Below, piece by piece: positions 53,958 to 64,000 of a stretch of DNA of 64,000 nucleotides (within the stretch, counting starts at the first letter, position 1; every line of letters begins with the position of its first letter). The notes below the pieces were generated by a model, which saw nothing but the letters and a program-made list of their open reading frames with translations, was not told the origin of the DNA and ran no database searches. The DNA comes from Przewalskia tangutica. Lineage: Eukaryota; Streptophyta; Magnoliopsida; Solanales; Solanaceae. Location: NCBI GenBank assembly GCA_029844215.1, contig CM056740.1:29617873-29681872 (forward strand), in the 5' to 3' direction. A program made the translations under genes and the position numbers.

Positions 53958-56900
53958 CATCACGACCCGTTCGGGGCGTGGTCGTGCCTTACCGGGCACC
54001 CAAGTAGTCATACATCGAGAAATCGTGGAAAATAAAACAACAAAATATGAAAGCAGTATAAATAAGACACGGTTTACGGGAAAAAGTTGCCTTTCGGCAT
54101 ATATGTATATAAGTACCCCAAAATGAGCGATTACATCCCAACCTTACAACAGTCTACAGACCTCAAGAGTTTAAAACAACAATGGCGGGCGGGCCCGCCA
54201 TACCCTGAATACAAATATCTACAACGACGGGGACCATACCAAAATGCTAAGCTTAGGAGAAGCGGAGCTTTCCCAGAAGCGGTGATCTTAGAACGGGGAT
54301 CAACGGTAGGAGTACCTTTACTGCGGCATGAACGCGGCCCGAAGGAGGTCGATCTGTGGTACCAAGTATGTGAAGCGAAAATCACGTAAATGAAATCATA
54401 GTAGTCTATATAAAGCAGGAGTCATGTATGATAACCAAAACTACAGTTCACAATAAATAAGCAGTCATGTCAAGTCAGGGACTCACGCCCTCAAAGTCAT
54501 CATAAAACCGTACGGGGTAAGTACGAGGGCATAGCCGACTACTAAAAACCCCGATAACAAGGTCGTAAAGCGTATCATAAGATCTGTCTGCAGCCGTCGC
54601 ATGATCAAAGCGGCCACTCGCGCGCGATATCTAATGTGCGCGTCTAGCCACTGGAACTTTCGTAGCTCGCATGGGCCACTCGATGGCGCGTGAGGTATTC
54701 CCGCATCGAGGTAGCTACTCCCGGCGGCGTCTGGACTCGTCGTCGCGTAGCACAAAGACCGCGTGACCACAAGGGGCGCATACTAACACGGAACTCCGTA
54801 GCTCGCGTAGGCCATCTGGACTGCGTAAGGTATTCTCGAATCATAGGTCACTAGACCCGCTGAGTCTACCCGCGTCGGAGGCGACTTAACCGGAATCATG
54901 GTGATATAATATCAACATGACGGTTTATCGTTAAACAACCTAAGCCTGATAAGGAAAACCCCTACCTGAAACATCACAAATACTAACTCACGTAGCATAA
55001 CATGTTTACTTATCAAGTCAACAAGAAAGTATTACAAGACTATCACAAATCAATACAATCAAGTTATTCACACAAGGTACTTTCTACATTATGCTAACAA
55101 GTTCGGGTTTTTAGCCCCCAAAGTACTTTATGTATTACTCTTTTAAAAGATCCGTTTCTTTCACAAAAGTCACACAATACCCGTAGTATAAAAATAAAGT
55201 GATTATCTTTTGAAGTAAATCAAAACATTTCTCTTTGTAAAATCAAGTAACAACATTCTTTTCCCAACGCTTAAGTTTGCCTAGTTTCTCATTTTCGAAA
55301 GGTTTCGTAGTTCATAGCTTTAATCCTTTAAAACAATTTGAGAAACATATACCTAAGTGTGAGTAGGTTATTATTATTCGTAACAATCTTATTACAATGA
55401 CCATGACCTAGTAAATGTAATATCATTTTGTCTCATCTTAGCTCTGTCACGGATGGAAGTTTCTCTTGGTTTTAATAATACTTTATTAGTCACAATATTT
55501 CCCTTTATTAGCGCTGCGGTGGTTTGTTCGACATTTATTCTGATCGGTAAAACATCATTCCTTTTGAAAACCAAAAATACTATTTACTCACGAATGAGGT
55601 TTCACACTTTTTGACAAAATTCATATTAGTATAATAAGTCAAGTCTCTTATTTCCTTAAATCAATAAATCGTTCTTTTTATCACTCTTAAGCCGTTATAC
55701 CTAACTTCCCATAAAGCTAGTATAACTCTTAAGCTTTTAAAACCAAGTGTTACTCTTCTTTCAAAAAAGGTTTCTTAATTCTTTTGAACTTCTTCAGACT
55801 CTTTTTATTCAGGCTTAAGTCAGAAGACATTGTCGTAATTATTATTCAGGCTTAAGTCCGAAGACATTGTCGTAATTATTATTCAGGCTTAAGTCCGAAG
55901 ACATTGCCGTAATTATTAATCAGTTAACACACGTACGTCTACCGTACTATATACATATTCTTTAAAATATCATGCTCAAGAGGATAGGAAGAATAACATA
56001 CCTTCTCGGCGAAATCCACGCGAGTTGAATATGTCGTGCGCAGAGAATCGACCTATAACGATCAAATCGTCTATCAGCGTCTAGGTATCTTGTACAAAGC
56101 TCTAGCGGAGGGTTCGTTATTACATGGACATTTGGCGCAACTTCCTTACCGGTGAGCTACTCAAGTCTCGTGAAAGCATCTATGTAATCTGATTCTATTA
56201 TTCTTCTTTTAAACCGCCCTACGTGATAACAGTTCAATTCTATTCTTTAATATACTTCTAAGTATTTAATACTTATTCCTATACTTCTACAGTATATATA
56301 CTCTAATTACAAAAGAAGGATAAGGTTATTTACCTCGGTAAGCCCAATAATATCCTAGAAAAAGTCGCTTTGAGCAAGGTTTAGCTCTAAGTTGTGCGCT
56401 CAGTAGCTCGAAAACCTTAGAAGTTCTTCACAACTACTACTAAGGACTAAGGGATTTGGGATAGGGTATTTTGGGCATTATAACTATACTAGAAGGCAAA
56501 TTTTCAACCAAGGGAGGGGGGGTAGGTTTCGGCTAGGCTAGGGGTTGCTCTCGGCTAGAGCTTCTCAAAGGGGAGGGTGTGTTTGGGCGAAAACAACAAG
56601 AGGAGAGGAGGATTTGAGACTTAGAAAGATTGCTCAATTTAGGATGAAATAACTCTTGACAAGGGGTATTTATAGGTCAAGGATGGCAACCAAGGGCAAG
56701 ATGGTGCCAAGTGCAAGGCAAGTGTAGGGTGAGGATTTAGGCAAGTGTCCTTGGACAACTTGCACACAAAATATCCTACCAACTACATGACAAGAATGGC
56801 CGTCCATTCGCCCTAATGCCATGACAAGTCCGCGATGAGAGGGTGACAAGTGTCGCCTCGTTGATCCAAAGTGTTCGTCTCTCGGAAAAATCCGCAAAAA

Positions 56901-57336
56901 TTAGAAATGACATAGCGGAATTTATCCTACGCGAGTCTTGTAAAGCGTTTCGTCGGAAAGCGACTCTAAGCGGGTGTTGTGCACAAAGTGAAATCGTCGA
57001 GCCAACTAGGGGGTGACACGTGTCGCCCTCTACACGTCAAAATATTTCATCTTAGAAATATCCACAATGGCCAAAATCTAGAAAACAAAGTGGGCCCACA
57101 ACCGTAAATTTTCTCAGTGGGCCCAGCGTGACCATTCGAAAATAAAATTCCATAATTCTCTAATATTCCAAGAAGTCAGAATACCAAATCGGGAATCAAT
57201 TCCCATTAACGAACCTTTTCCTTCACAAAAAGCGGAAACTTTTAGTGGAAAAATCACCTTTTCTTCCTTTCCAATTTCAATGTCGTATTCTCGTGCGTCG
57301 TCCTCGCATACATACCACGGAACTACGGGTATAACA
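53958..57336 (-). mobile_element. LTR 2 (shared, central) of composite K
   Basis: 3379 bp, CATCACGACCCG to CTACGGGTATAACA. TATA box at 56667-56674. Three 36-bp units at 55805-55925. PBS on the left side and polypurine tract on the right, so it serves both internals. Confidence 0.85.
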
Positions 57337-57367
57337 TTCTCCTCGCTTAGAAACATTCGTCGAATGT
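57337..57367 (-). promoter_or_regulatory. Polypurine tract with hairpin, internal 2 of K
   Basis: Same signals as 51547-51576; in sense ACATTCGACGAATGT, then TTCTAAGCGAGGAGAA. Confidence 0.7.
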
Positions 57368-58639
57368 TCCTTCAAATATCAAAACAAGCGGTAGCCGGTA
57401 GAGTCCTTGCTATACTTACGGAAACATCCATGCCACATCTGGCCACAACACAACAAGCGCACATACATATCTCCAAGTCCACGAGGAATCACCTCTATCA
57501 CGAAAGCTCCTACTAGAGGTCTAAAAGATACTCCTTCGCCTACTCTTTACAAACGAAATGATCACACCTATGCACATGTCATGCTCGCTTCTTCCCATAC
57601 CACTTTTGTCACTTTGCCTTACTCGTCGTACCGCTCTCGTACACTCGAACTCTTCCTTATCACTTACCATGTTTACGCATCGCTTCCCGACCACAGCTGC
57701 TAATGACCTCTCTGGATAAGCTCCACCCTATCCACGCCCTGCTGAACAAGTACGAACCAACTATCTGCACCTTGCTTACATCGAATCAGTCGATCGGAAT
57801 TCTTACACTAGTGCTTATAAAAAGGCTCCAAACGGCGACACGAATCTTTGAAATGGTAGCTATATAATACATACTCAACAAGAGGCGAAGAGTCCTTACT
57901 GACTAAACCGAAATCCAACCACTAGCAGGGTGAATCGTGGCGAGATTCACGAGTTCCTAACCTTGCCTGGTAACTCTTCCAGAAAAGAAACAGCCGCAAC
58001 TTGGACTCCCCCGTCAGCCATAAGGTGAAGGTAGGCACCCCGTGCAGCCTTACAACCTTCTTGAAATAATCATCTCGCAACTTACTACCGAGTACACGAT
58101 TTGACTAAAAGATAAGACGGGTTGACCCCATCGCCCGACTCGGTCGAACACATCCACGAACTTGTACAATGGTTAACTAAACACGGGCCTAACACCTCGT
58201 GACCCTAACACAAGCGGGACCACCACAAACTGACCCCATCACCAAGCGGGCGTGGGTCGACCATGACTTCGGCCTCAACCCGACCGGCGCGCAAAACACT
58301 AGCTCACGATCGGAACAATCTCACTGATCACGTTACGAAAACCTGGCGGTCTTCTAAGCTCAACCACCCTCTTCGTTTCACAACACTCGAGATTCATCCA
58401 TAAAAATATCTCACTTATACTATGCACTTGATAAGGGTCAAACACGAAATAATTCTTTTACCAAAGATGGCCTCGCCTCTAAGGTCTTCTACGTAATATT
58501 CTAAGGCTCCACTCTCTCTGTCCCCAATCTTACGGTTAATTAATCAACAATTCTAATCACACTAACACCATGCTAACGAAAACAATACTTTAAGATATTC
58601 GCATATAAATCTCTAAAGGGTTAAGGATATACACAGTAT
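57368..58639 (-). other. Non-coding half of internal 2, composite K
   Basis: Second copy of 51577-52825, with the conserved block at 58140-58222. Nothing coding could be recognised. Confidence 0.6.
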
Positions 58640-59547
58640 CTACGTGCACTTCCCTAGGTCGTCTAGTCAATCCCCGCCTGTGTATGCATTGAGGAAGGTG
58701 ATGAACTATCCATGACCCAGAAGGTGAGTCCCTACATCCCGCCAACTCTGGTTGGACAATTTCTCATAAAATGGCCTGCTGTCGCAAACAAAACAAGTGT
58801 CGCGAAGCACGACACTCACGATGACATCGACCACACGGCCACACCGAGGTGGGGTGGCCTCACAGCTAACACCCTCCTCTCCGAACCACTGCATCCACAA
58901 TCGATCTGGTAGGTGGGTCTTCCTACTTGCATCGCCTCATAGAACATTCCCTCGCCATATGGCCACGGCCATGATAAAAACAAGCACCCGGTAAAAAAGC
59001 GGCACTTCCGGGATGGCGCTGCCTGCTGTGAACAACGAAAAATCAACCAGTGGGGACACTCTGCAGCGGGCGCATGTCTAATCTGCTGCGAGGCGGTTCG
59101 CCTTGAGAGTTACCAAATGATCACCAAGCGGGCCTCTTGGCGATCTTGTTTAATCGCCGATCTCTACTCTCTCGGCCCAGCGCATAATCTGAGCATGGCT
59201 GGCTCGTTCTGGATCAAGAGCTACTCCTCACAACCCTTCTTTAGATAAGCATCAATATCCTTGGTGTGCAGGTACATAAAATACTCTTTGGTGCCAAGTC
59301 CACTTGCTAATGAGGCCGTCTCCTTCCAATCCATATTTTACGCTCCAGTCGTGGGCGAAGGTCCGGATGTCATGGCCGCGATGAGGCTGCCCGTGTGCCA
59401 AACTCTGCTTCTTCTTGGCGGCGTCTCGAACTCCCGCATGAAGCATCACCCGGTGATGATTGGGCTGTGCCGCTTCTAAATCTCGTACTCTACTCGCGAC
59501 TCAGCTTGTGCCTTGCCATACGGGCGAGTTTACTGGCGTGGAGGCAT
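58640..59547 (-). pseudogene. gag of composite K, internal 2
   Basis: Start at 59547. Same sequence as internal 1 gag, but the zinc-knuckle region (near 58975) reads in a shifted frame (GCLFLSW) because the plus strand has GGCCACGGCCAT where internal 1 has GGCCCTGACGGCC. Whether this is a genuine mutation or a consensus error cannot be told from the sequence. Confidence 0.7.
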
Positions 59548-59658
59548 AAGCGGTAAAGGAAAGGAATACGTTAGAGGTCCAACTTATAACACTGACTCTA
59601 AAGCACGATCTCAAAGTGAGAAGAATGGAAACCAATCCTAAATATCCTATAGCCTCAC

Positions 59659-59692
59659 GATTATTGGTGTGGTGCACAACACACCGATAATC
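59659..59692 (-). other. Leader hairpin with GTGCAC loop, internal 2 of K (best copy)
   Basis: Arms GATTATTGGTGTG and CACACCGATAATC (12 of 13 pairs) around the 8-nt loop GTGCACAA. The same length and fold occur in B at 1287-1320. It lies 41 nt downstream of the PBS in sense. Confidence 0.7.
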
Positions 59693-59733
59693 GAACTACT
59701 AGATACGATGCGTAGACACTTTTAGGATTAAGC

Positions 59734-59744
59734 GCTCGATACCA
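59734..59744 (-). promoter_or_regulatory. Primer-binding site, internal 2 of K
   Basis: GCTCGATACCA, the same as in B and C. Confidence 0.8.
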
Positions 59745-59746
59745 TA

Positions 59747-62700
59747 CATCACGACCGTTCGGGGCGTGGTAGTGCCTACCGGGCACCCAGTAGTCATACA
59801 TCGGAGAAATCGCGGAAAATAAAACAACCAAAATATGAAACGGTATAAATAAGACACGGTTTAGGAAAAAGTTGCCTTCGGCATATATGTATATAAGTAC
59901 CCCAAAATGAGCGATTCATCCCAACCTTACAGTCTGGACCTCTAGAGTTTAAAACAACAATGGCGGGACGGGGCCCGCCGTACCCTGAATACAAATATCT
60001 ACAACGACGGGGACCATACCAAAATGCTAAGCTTAGAGAAAGCGGAGCTTTCCCAATGAAAGCGGTGATCCTAGAGCGGGGATCAGCGGTAGGAGTACCT
60101 TTACTGCGGCATGAGCATCCCCCGAAGGAGGTCGATCTGACAGTACAGTATGTGGCCCGAAAATCGTAAATGAAATCATAGTAGTCTATAAAGCGGGAGA
60201 CATGTATGATAACCAAAACTACGATTCCTGATAAATAAGCGATCGTCAAGTCGGGACTCACGCCTCAAAGTCATCATAAAACCTACGGGGTAAGTACGAG
60301 GGCATAGCCGACTACTAAAAAACCCAAGTACAACAAGGTCGTAAACTGTATCATAAGATCTGTCTAGGCGTCACATGATCAAAGGCGGCACTCGCGCGAT
60401 GTATCTAATGTCGCGCGTCTAGCCACTGGAACTTTCCGTAGCTCGCGTGGGCCACTCCAATGGCCGCGTGAGGTATTCCCGCATCGGTAGCTACTCCGGC
60501 GGCGTCTGGACTCGTCGTCGCGTAGCGCGAACCGCGTGACCACAAGGGCGCGTACTAACTGGAACTCCGTAGCTCGCGTAGGCCATCTGCACTGCGTAAG
60601 GTATTCTCGAATCATAGGTCACTAGACCGCTTTGAGTCTACCCGCGTGGAGGGCTTAACCCGGAATAATGATTGATATAATATCAACATGACGGTTTTAT
60701 CGTTAAACAACCTAAGCCTGATAAGGAAAACCCTACACAAACATCACAAGATACTAACTCACGTAGCATCCTAACATGTCTACTTATCAAGTCAACAAGA
60801 AAGTATTACAAGACTATCACAAATCAATACAATCAAGTTATTCACACAAGGTACTTTCTACATTATGCTAACAAGTTGGGTTTTAGCCCCAAAGTACTTT
60901 ATGTATTACTCTTTTAAAAGATCCGTTTCTTTCACAAAAGTCACACAATACCCGTAGTATAAAAATAAAGTGATTATCTTTTGAAGTAAATCAAAACATT
61001 TCTCTTTGTAAAATCAAGTAACAACATTCTTTTCCCAACGCTTAAGTTTGCCTAGTTTCTCATTTTCGAAAGGTTTCGTAGTTCATAGCTTTAATCCTTT
61101 AAAACAATTTGAGAAACATATACCCTAAGTGTGAGTAGGTTATTATTATTCGTAACAATCTTATTACAGTGACCATGACCTAGTAAATGTAATATCATTT
61201 TGTCTCATCTTAGCTCCTATGCAGATGGAAGTTTCTACTGTTTTTAATAATACTTTATTAGTCACAATATTTCCCTTTATTAGCGCTGCGGTGGTTTGTT
61301 CGACATTTATTCTGATCGGTAAAACATCATTCCTTTTGAAAACCAAAAATACTATTTACTCACGAATGAGGTTTCACACTTTTTAACAAAATTCATATTA
61401 GTATAATAAGTCAAGTCTCTTATTTCCTTAAATCAATAAATCGTTCTTTTTATTACTCTTAAGCCGTTATACCTAACTTCCCATAAAGCTAGTATAACTC
61501 TTAAGCTTTTAAAACCAAGTGTTACTCTTCTTTCAAAAAGGTTTCTTAATTCTTTTGAACTTCTTCGGACTCTTTTTATTGGGCTTAAGTCGGAAGACAT
61601 TGCGTAATTATTATTCGGGCTTAAGTCAGAAGACATTGCGTAATTATTATTCGGGCTTAAGTCAGAAGACATTGCGTAATTATTAATCGATTAACACGTC
61701 GTCTACCGTACTATATATATATTCTTTAAAATATCATGCTCAAGAGGATAGGAAGAATCACATACCTTCTCGGCGAAATCCACCTGCCAAGTTGAATATG
61801 TCGTGCGCAGAGAATCGACCTATAACAGTCAAATACGTCTATCAACGTCTAGACTGTACTGTACAAAGCTCTAAGCAGAGGGTTCGTTATTCTATGGACA
61901 TTTGGGCAGCACTTCCCTGCGGTGAGCTACTCAAGTCTCTTTGTGAAAGCGATCTATGTAAATGATTCTATTATTCTTCTTTTAAACCCTTCTACTGTGA
62001 TAACAGTTCAATTCTATTCTTTAATATTCTTTTAAGTATTTAATACTTATTCCTATACTTCTACAGTATATATACTCTAATTACAAAAGGAGGATAAGGT
62101 TATTTACCTCGGTAAGCCCAATAATATCCTAGAAAAAAGTCGCGCCTGAGCAAGGTTTAGCTCCTAAGTTGTGCGCTCCGGTAGCTCCAAGAAAACCTTA
62201 GAAGTTCTTCACAACTTCTACTAAGGACTAAGGGATTTGGGCTAGGGTATTTTGGGCATTATAACAATACTAGAGGCAACTTTTAACCAAGGAGGAGGGT
62301 AGGTTTGGCTAGGCTAGGGGTTGCTCTCGGCTAGAGTTCTCAAAGGGAGGGTGTGTTTGGGAAGAAAACAAGAGGGAGAGGGAGGGATTTGAGACTTAGA
62401 AAGATTGCTCAATTTAGGATGAAATAACTCTTCAACAAGGGGGGTATTTATAGGTCAAGGGATGGCCAACCAAGGGGCAAGATGGTGCCAAGTGCAAGGC
62501 AAGTGTAGGGTGAGGATTTAGGCAAGTGTCCTTGGCCAACTTGCACACAAAATATCCTACCAACTACATGACAAGAATGGCCATCCATTCGGCCCTAATG
62601 TCGTGACAAGTACACCAATGAGAGAGTGACAAGTGTCGCCCTCTCGTTGGTCCAAAGTGTTTCGTCTCTCGGAAAAATCCGCAAAAATTAGAAATGACAT

Positions 62701-63142
62701 AGCCGAAATTTATCCTACGCGAGTCTTGTAAAACGTTTCGTCGGAAAACGACTCTGGCGGGTGTTGTGCCAAAGTGAAATCGTCGAGCCAACTAGGGGGT
62801 GACACACGTGTCGCCCTCCTACACGTCCAAAATATTTCATCTTCCGAAAATATCCACAATGGCCAAAATCTCGAAAACAAAGTGGGCCCCACAAAATCGT
62901 AAATTTTCTCCCGTGGGCCCCACGTGACCATTTCCGAAAATAAAATTCCATAATTCTCTAATATTCCAAGAAGTCCGAATACCAAATCTGGGAATCCAAT
63001 TCCCATTAACGAACCTTTTTCCTTCACAAAAACCGGAAACTTTTCCGTGGAAAAAATCACCTCTTTCTTCCTTTCCAATTTCAATGTCGTATTCTCGTAC
63101 GTACGTCCTCGCATACATACCCTGGAACTACGGGGTATAACA
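59747..63142 (-). mobile_element. LTR 3 (right) of composite K
   Basis: 3396 bp, CATCACGACC to CTACGGGGTATAACA. TATA box at 62445-62452, GTGGGCCCCAC pair at about 62883-62931 next to CACGTG, three 36-bp units at 61575-61690. A 186-codon minus-strand ORF (62710-63270) starts in the flanking J-type sequence and runs through U3; part of it resembles the U3 ORF of the solo LTR. Confidence 0.85.
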
Positions 63143-63470
63143 GTTGAAGTATAAGAATTAAGTATAAGTATATATACAAGGAAGGTATATAAGAAGGGAT
63201 TTGAACTGTACATACATAGAATTTGTATTTCTGATGAGACTTGTAAATTGTGGGTAGAAGTCTTGCCCAATTTACCGCAGAGTAGTCTAGACTTTGATAG
63301 ACTGGTATAACCTTTTTAGGTTTAATGTGCTACTTGAAAAGGTGGGCAAGGCTAGCCGGATTATAGCCGTGGAGCGTTTTGCTAATAGTCGATAATCGTC
63401 GCGAGGTATGTGATTCTTCCTATACTCTTGAGCATGATGTTTTAAAGGTATATATATATATATAGTACGG
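63143..63470 (+). repeat. 328-bp flanking duplication, right copy
   Basis: Repeats 48065-48392 immediately after the outer end of composite K. Confidence 0.8.
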
Positions 63471-64000
63471 TGAGACGTCGTGTGTTAATCGAACGTAGAT
63501 TTCTGGCAATGTCTTTTGACTTAAGCTGAATAATATATATATATAGTACGGTAGCGTCGTGTGTTAACGAACGTGGTATGCAGCAATGTCTTTTGACTTA
63601 AGCCTGAATATTAAGAAATGTTTTTGAAAGGAGAGTAACACTTGATTTTGAAAGCTTAAGAGTTATACTAGCTTTATGGGAAGTTAGGTATAACGGCTTA
63701 AGCAGATAAAAGAATGGTTTATTGATTGTAGAAGTTAAGAGACTTGATCTTGAAAGATAAGAGACTTAACTTGTTTTACTTGATAATTAACATTCTGTTA
63801 AAAATGTTGTAAAACCTCATTCGCGAGTAATGAGTACTTGGTTTTAAAAGAATAATGTTTTCTTGATTTGGAAATCGAATGAGTATCGACAAACCATCTG
63901 CGCTAATAAAGAAATGTATTGAATAATTAATGTAACGATGAAACCTCCATGCATGAAGCTAAGATGAGACAAAATGATATTACATTTCCTAGATCATGGT
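63143..64000 (+). mobile_element. J-type LTR continuing to the window edge
   Basis: Follows the same order as LTR I downstream of its R region: a GTACGGTGAGACG stretch, a twice-repeated CAATGTCTTTTGACTTAAG unit (63510-63600), then AT-rich LTR sequence in the orientation of I and J. The LTR 3' end is not reached. Confidence 0.7.

Larger units (their letters stand above)
48393..63142 (-). mobile_element. Composite K: LTR-internal-LTR-internal-LTR, gag-only
   Basis: Three LTRs (48393-51546 truncated, 53958-57336, 59747-63142) and two 2.41 kb internals, all on the minus strand. Each internal has a PBS, a leader hairpin, gag, a long non-coding stretch with the conserved block, and hairpin plus polypurine tract. 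No protease, RT or integrase is visible. Same topology as composite A but a different family. The left LTR lacks its outer roughly 230 bp, so no simple target duplication is left. Confidence 0.85.

Noticed and set aside
1..64000. tRNA, rRNA or host protein-coding genes
   Set aside because: I searched by eye for clover-leaf motifs and for conserved non-transposon protein motifs on both strands and saw none. A weak or heavily split gene could still be missed.

Overview
The window is a plant nuclear repeat region and, as far as I can see, contains no ordinary host gene. Everything recognisable belongs to Ty3/gypsy LTR retrotransposons. The one pol-bearing copy (element C) carries gag, protease, reverse transcriptase (FIDD box), RNase H, integrase and a chromodomain-like tail, which points to the chromovirus Tekay/Del-like clade. 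The long LTRs, initiator-Met-type primer sites and deep nesting suggest pericentromeric heterochromatin of a eudicot with a large genome. I do not claim a species.

Layout (the letters are my own element names). 1-1381: gag and leader of minus-strand element B, which runs off the left edge. 1382-4246 plus 18958-19502: the B LTR, split by composite A. 4247-18957: plus-strand composite A, LTR-internal-LTR-internal-LTR, with about 4.07 kb LTRs and 1.25 kb nearly gene-less internals, bounded by the 5-bp duplication CTCTC. 19503-21544: gag remnant, non-coding block and integrase remnant of plus-strand element D, followed by its 3' LTR (21545-24145 and 33820-34386). 24146-33819: full-length minus-strand element C (2.4 kb LTRs, 4.83 kb internal), inserted in the D LTR. 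34387-36457 and 40257-40499: minus-strand element E, into which a 3.8 kb solo LTR (36458-40251, duplication TCATA) has inserted. 40500-48392: a stack of LTR-into-LTR insertions, F, G and H (minus), then I and J (plus). 48393-63142: minus-strand composite K, again LTR-internal-LTR-internal-LTR with gag-only internals, flanked on both sides by a 328-bp duplicated piece of J-type LTR. 63143-64000: J-type LTR to the window edge.

How the parts relate: C is the only copy with pol and could represent the enzyme donor. Where their internals are visible, A, D and K lack an intact pol. A keeps only the start of gag, K keeps gag alone, and D keeps gag plus a C-terminal integrase fossil. They share cis-acting signals: an initiator-Met-type PBS (complement of TGGTATCAGAGC), a leader hairpin whose loop holds a self-complementary hexamer (GTGCAC or GCGCGC), a hairpin ACATTCG/CGAATGT next to the polypurine tract, and a conserved non-coding block where pol would lie. 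The leader hairpin, which resembles a retroviral dimerisation kissing loop, is the most interesting candidate for an undescribed function.

Quality warning: copies that are otherwise almost identical differ again and again at CAG, CTG and CCG/CCGG sites, usually by loss or change of one or two bases. This looks like consensus error at methylated CHG sites and breaks many reading frames, so frameshifts here should not be read as genuine decay without checking.
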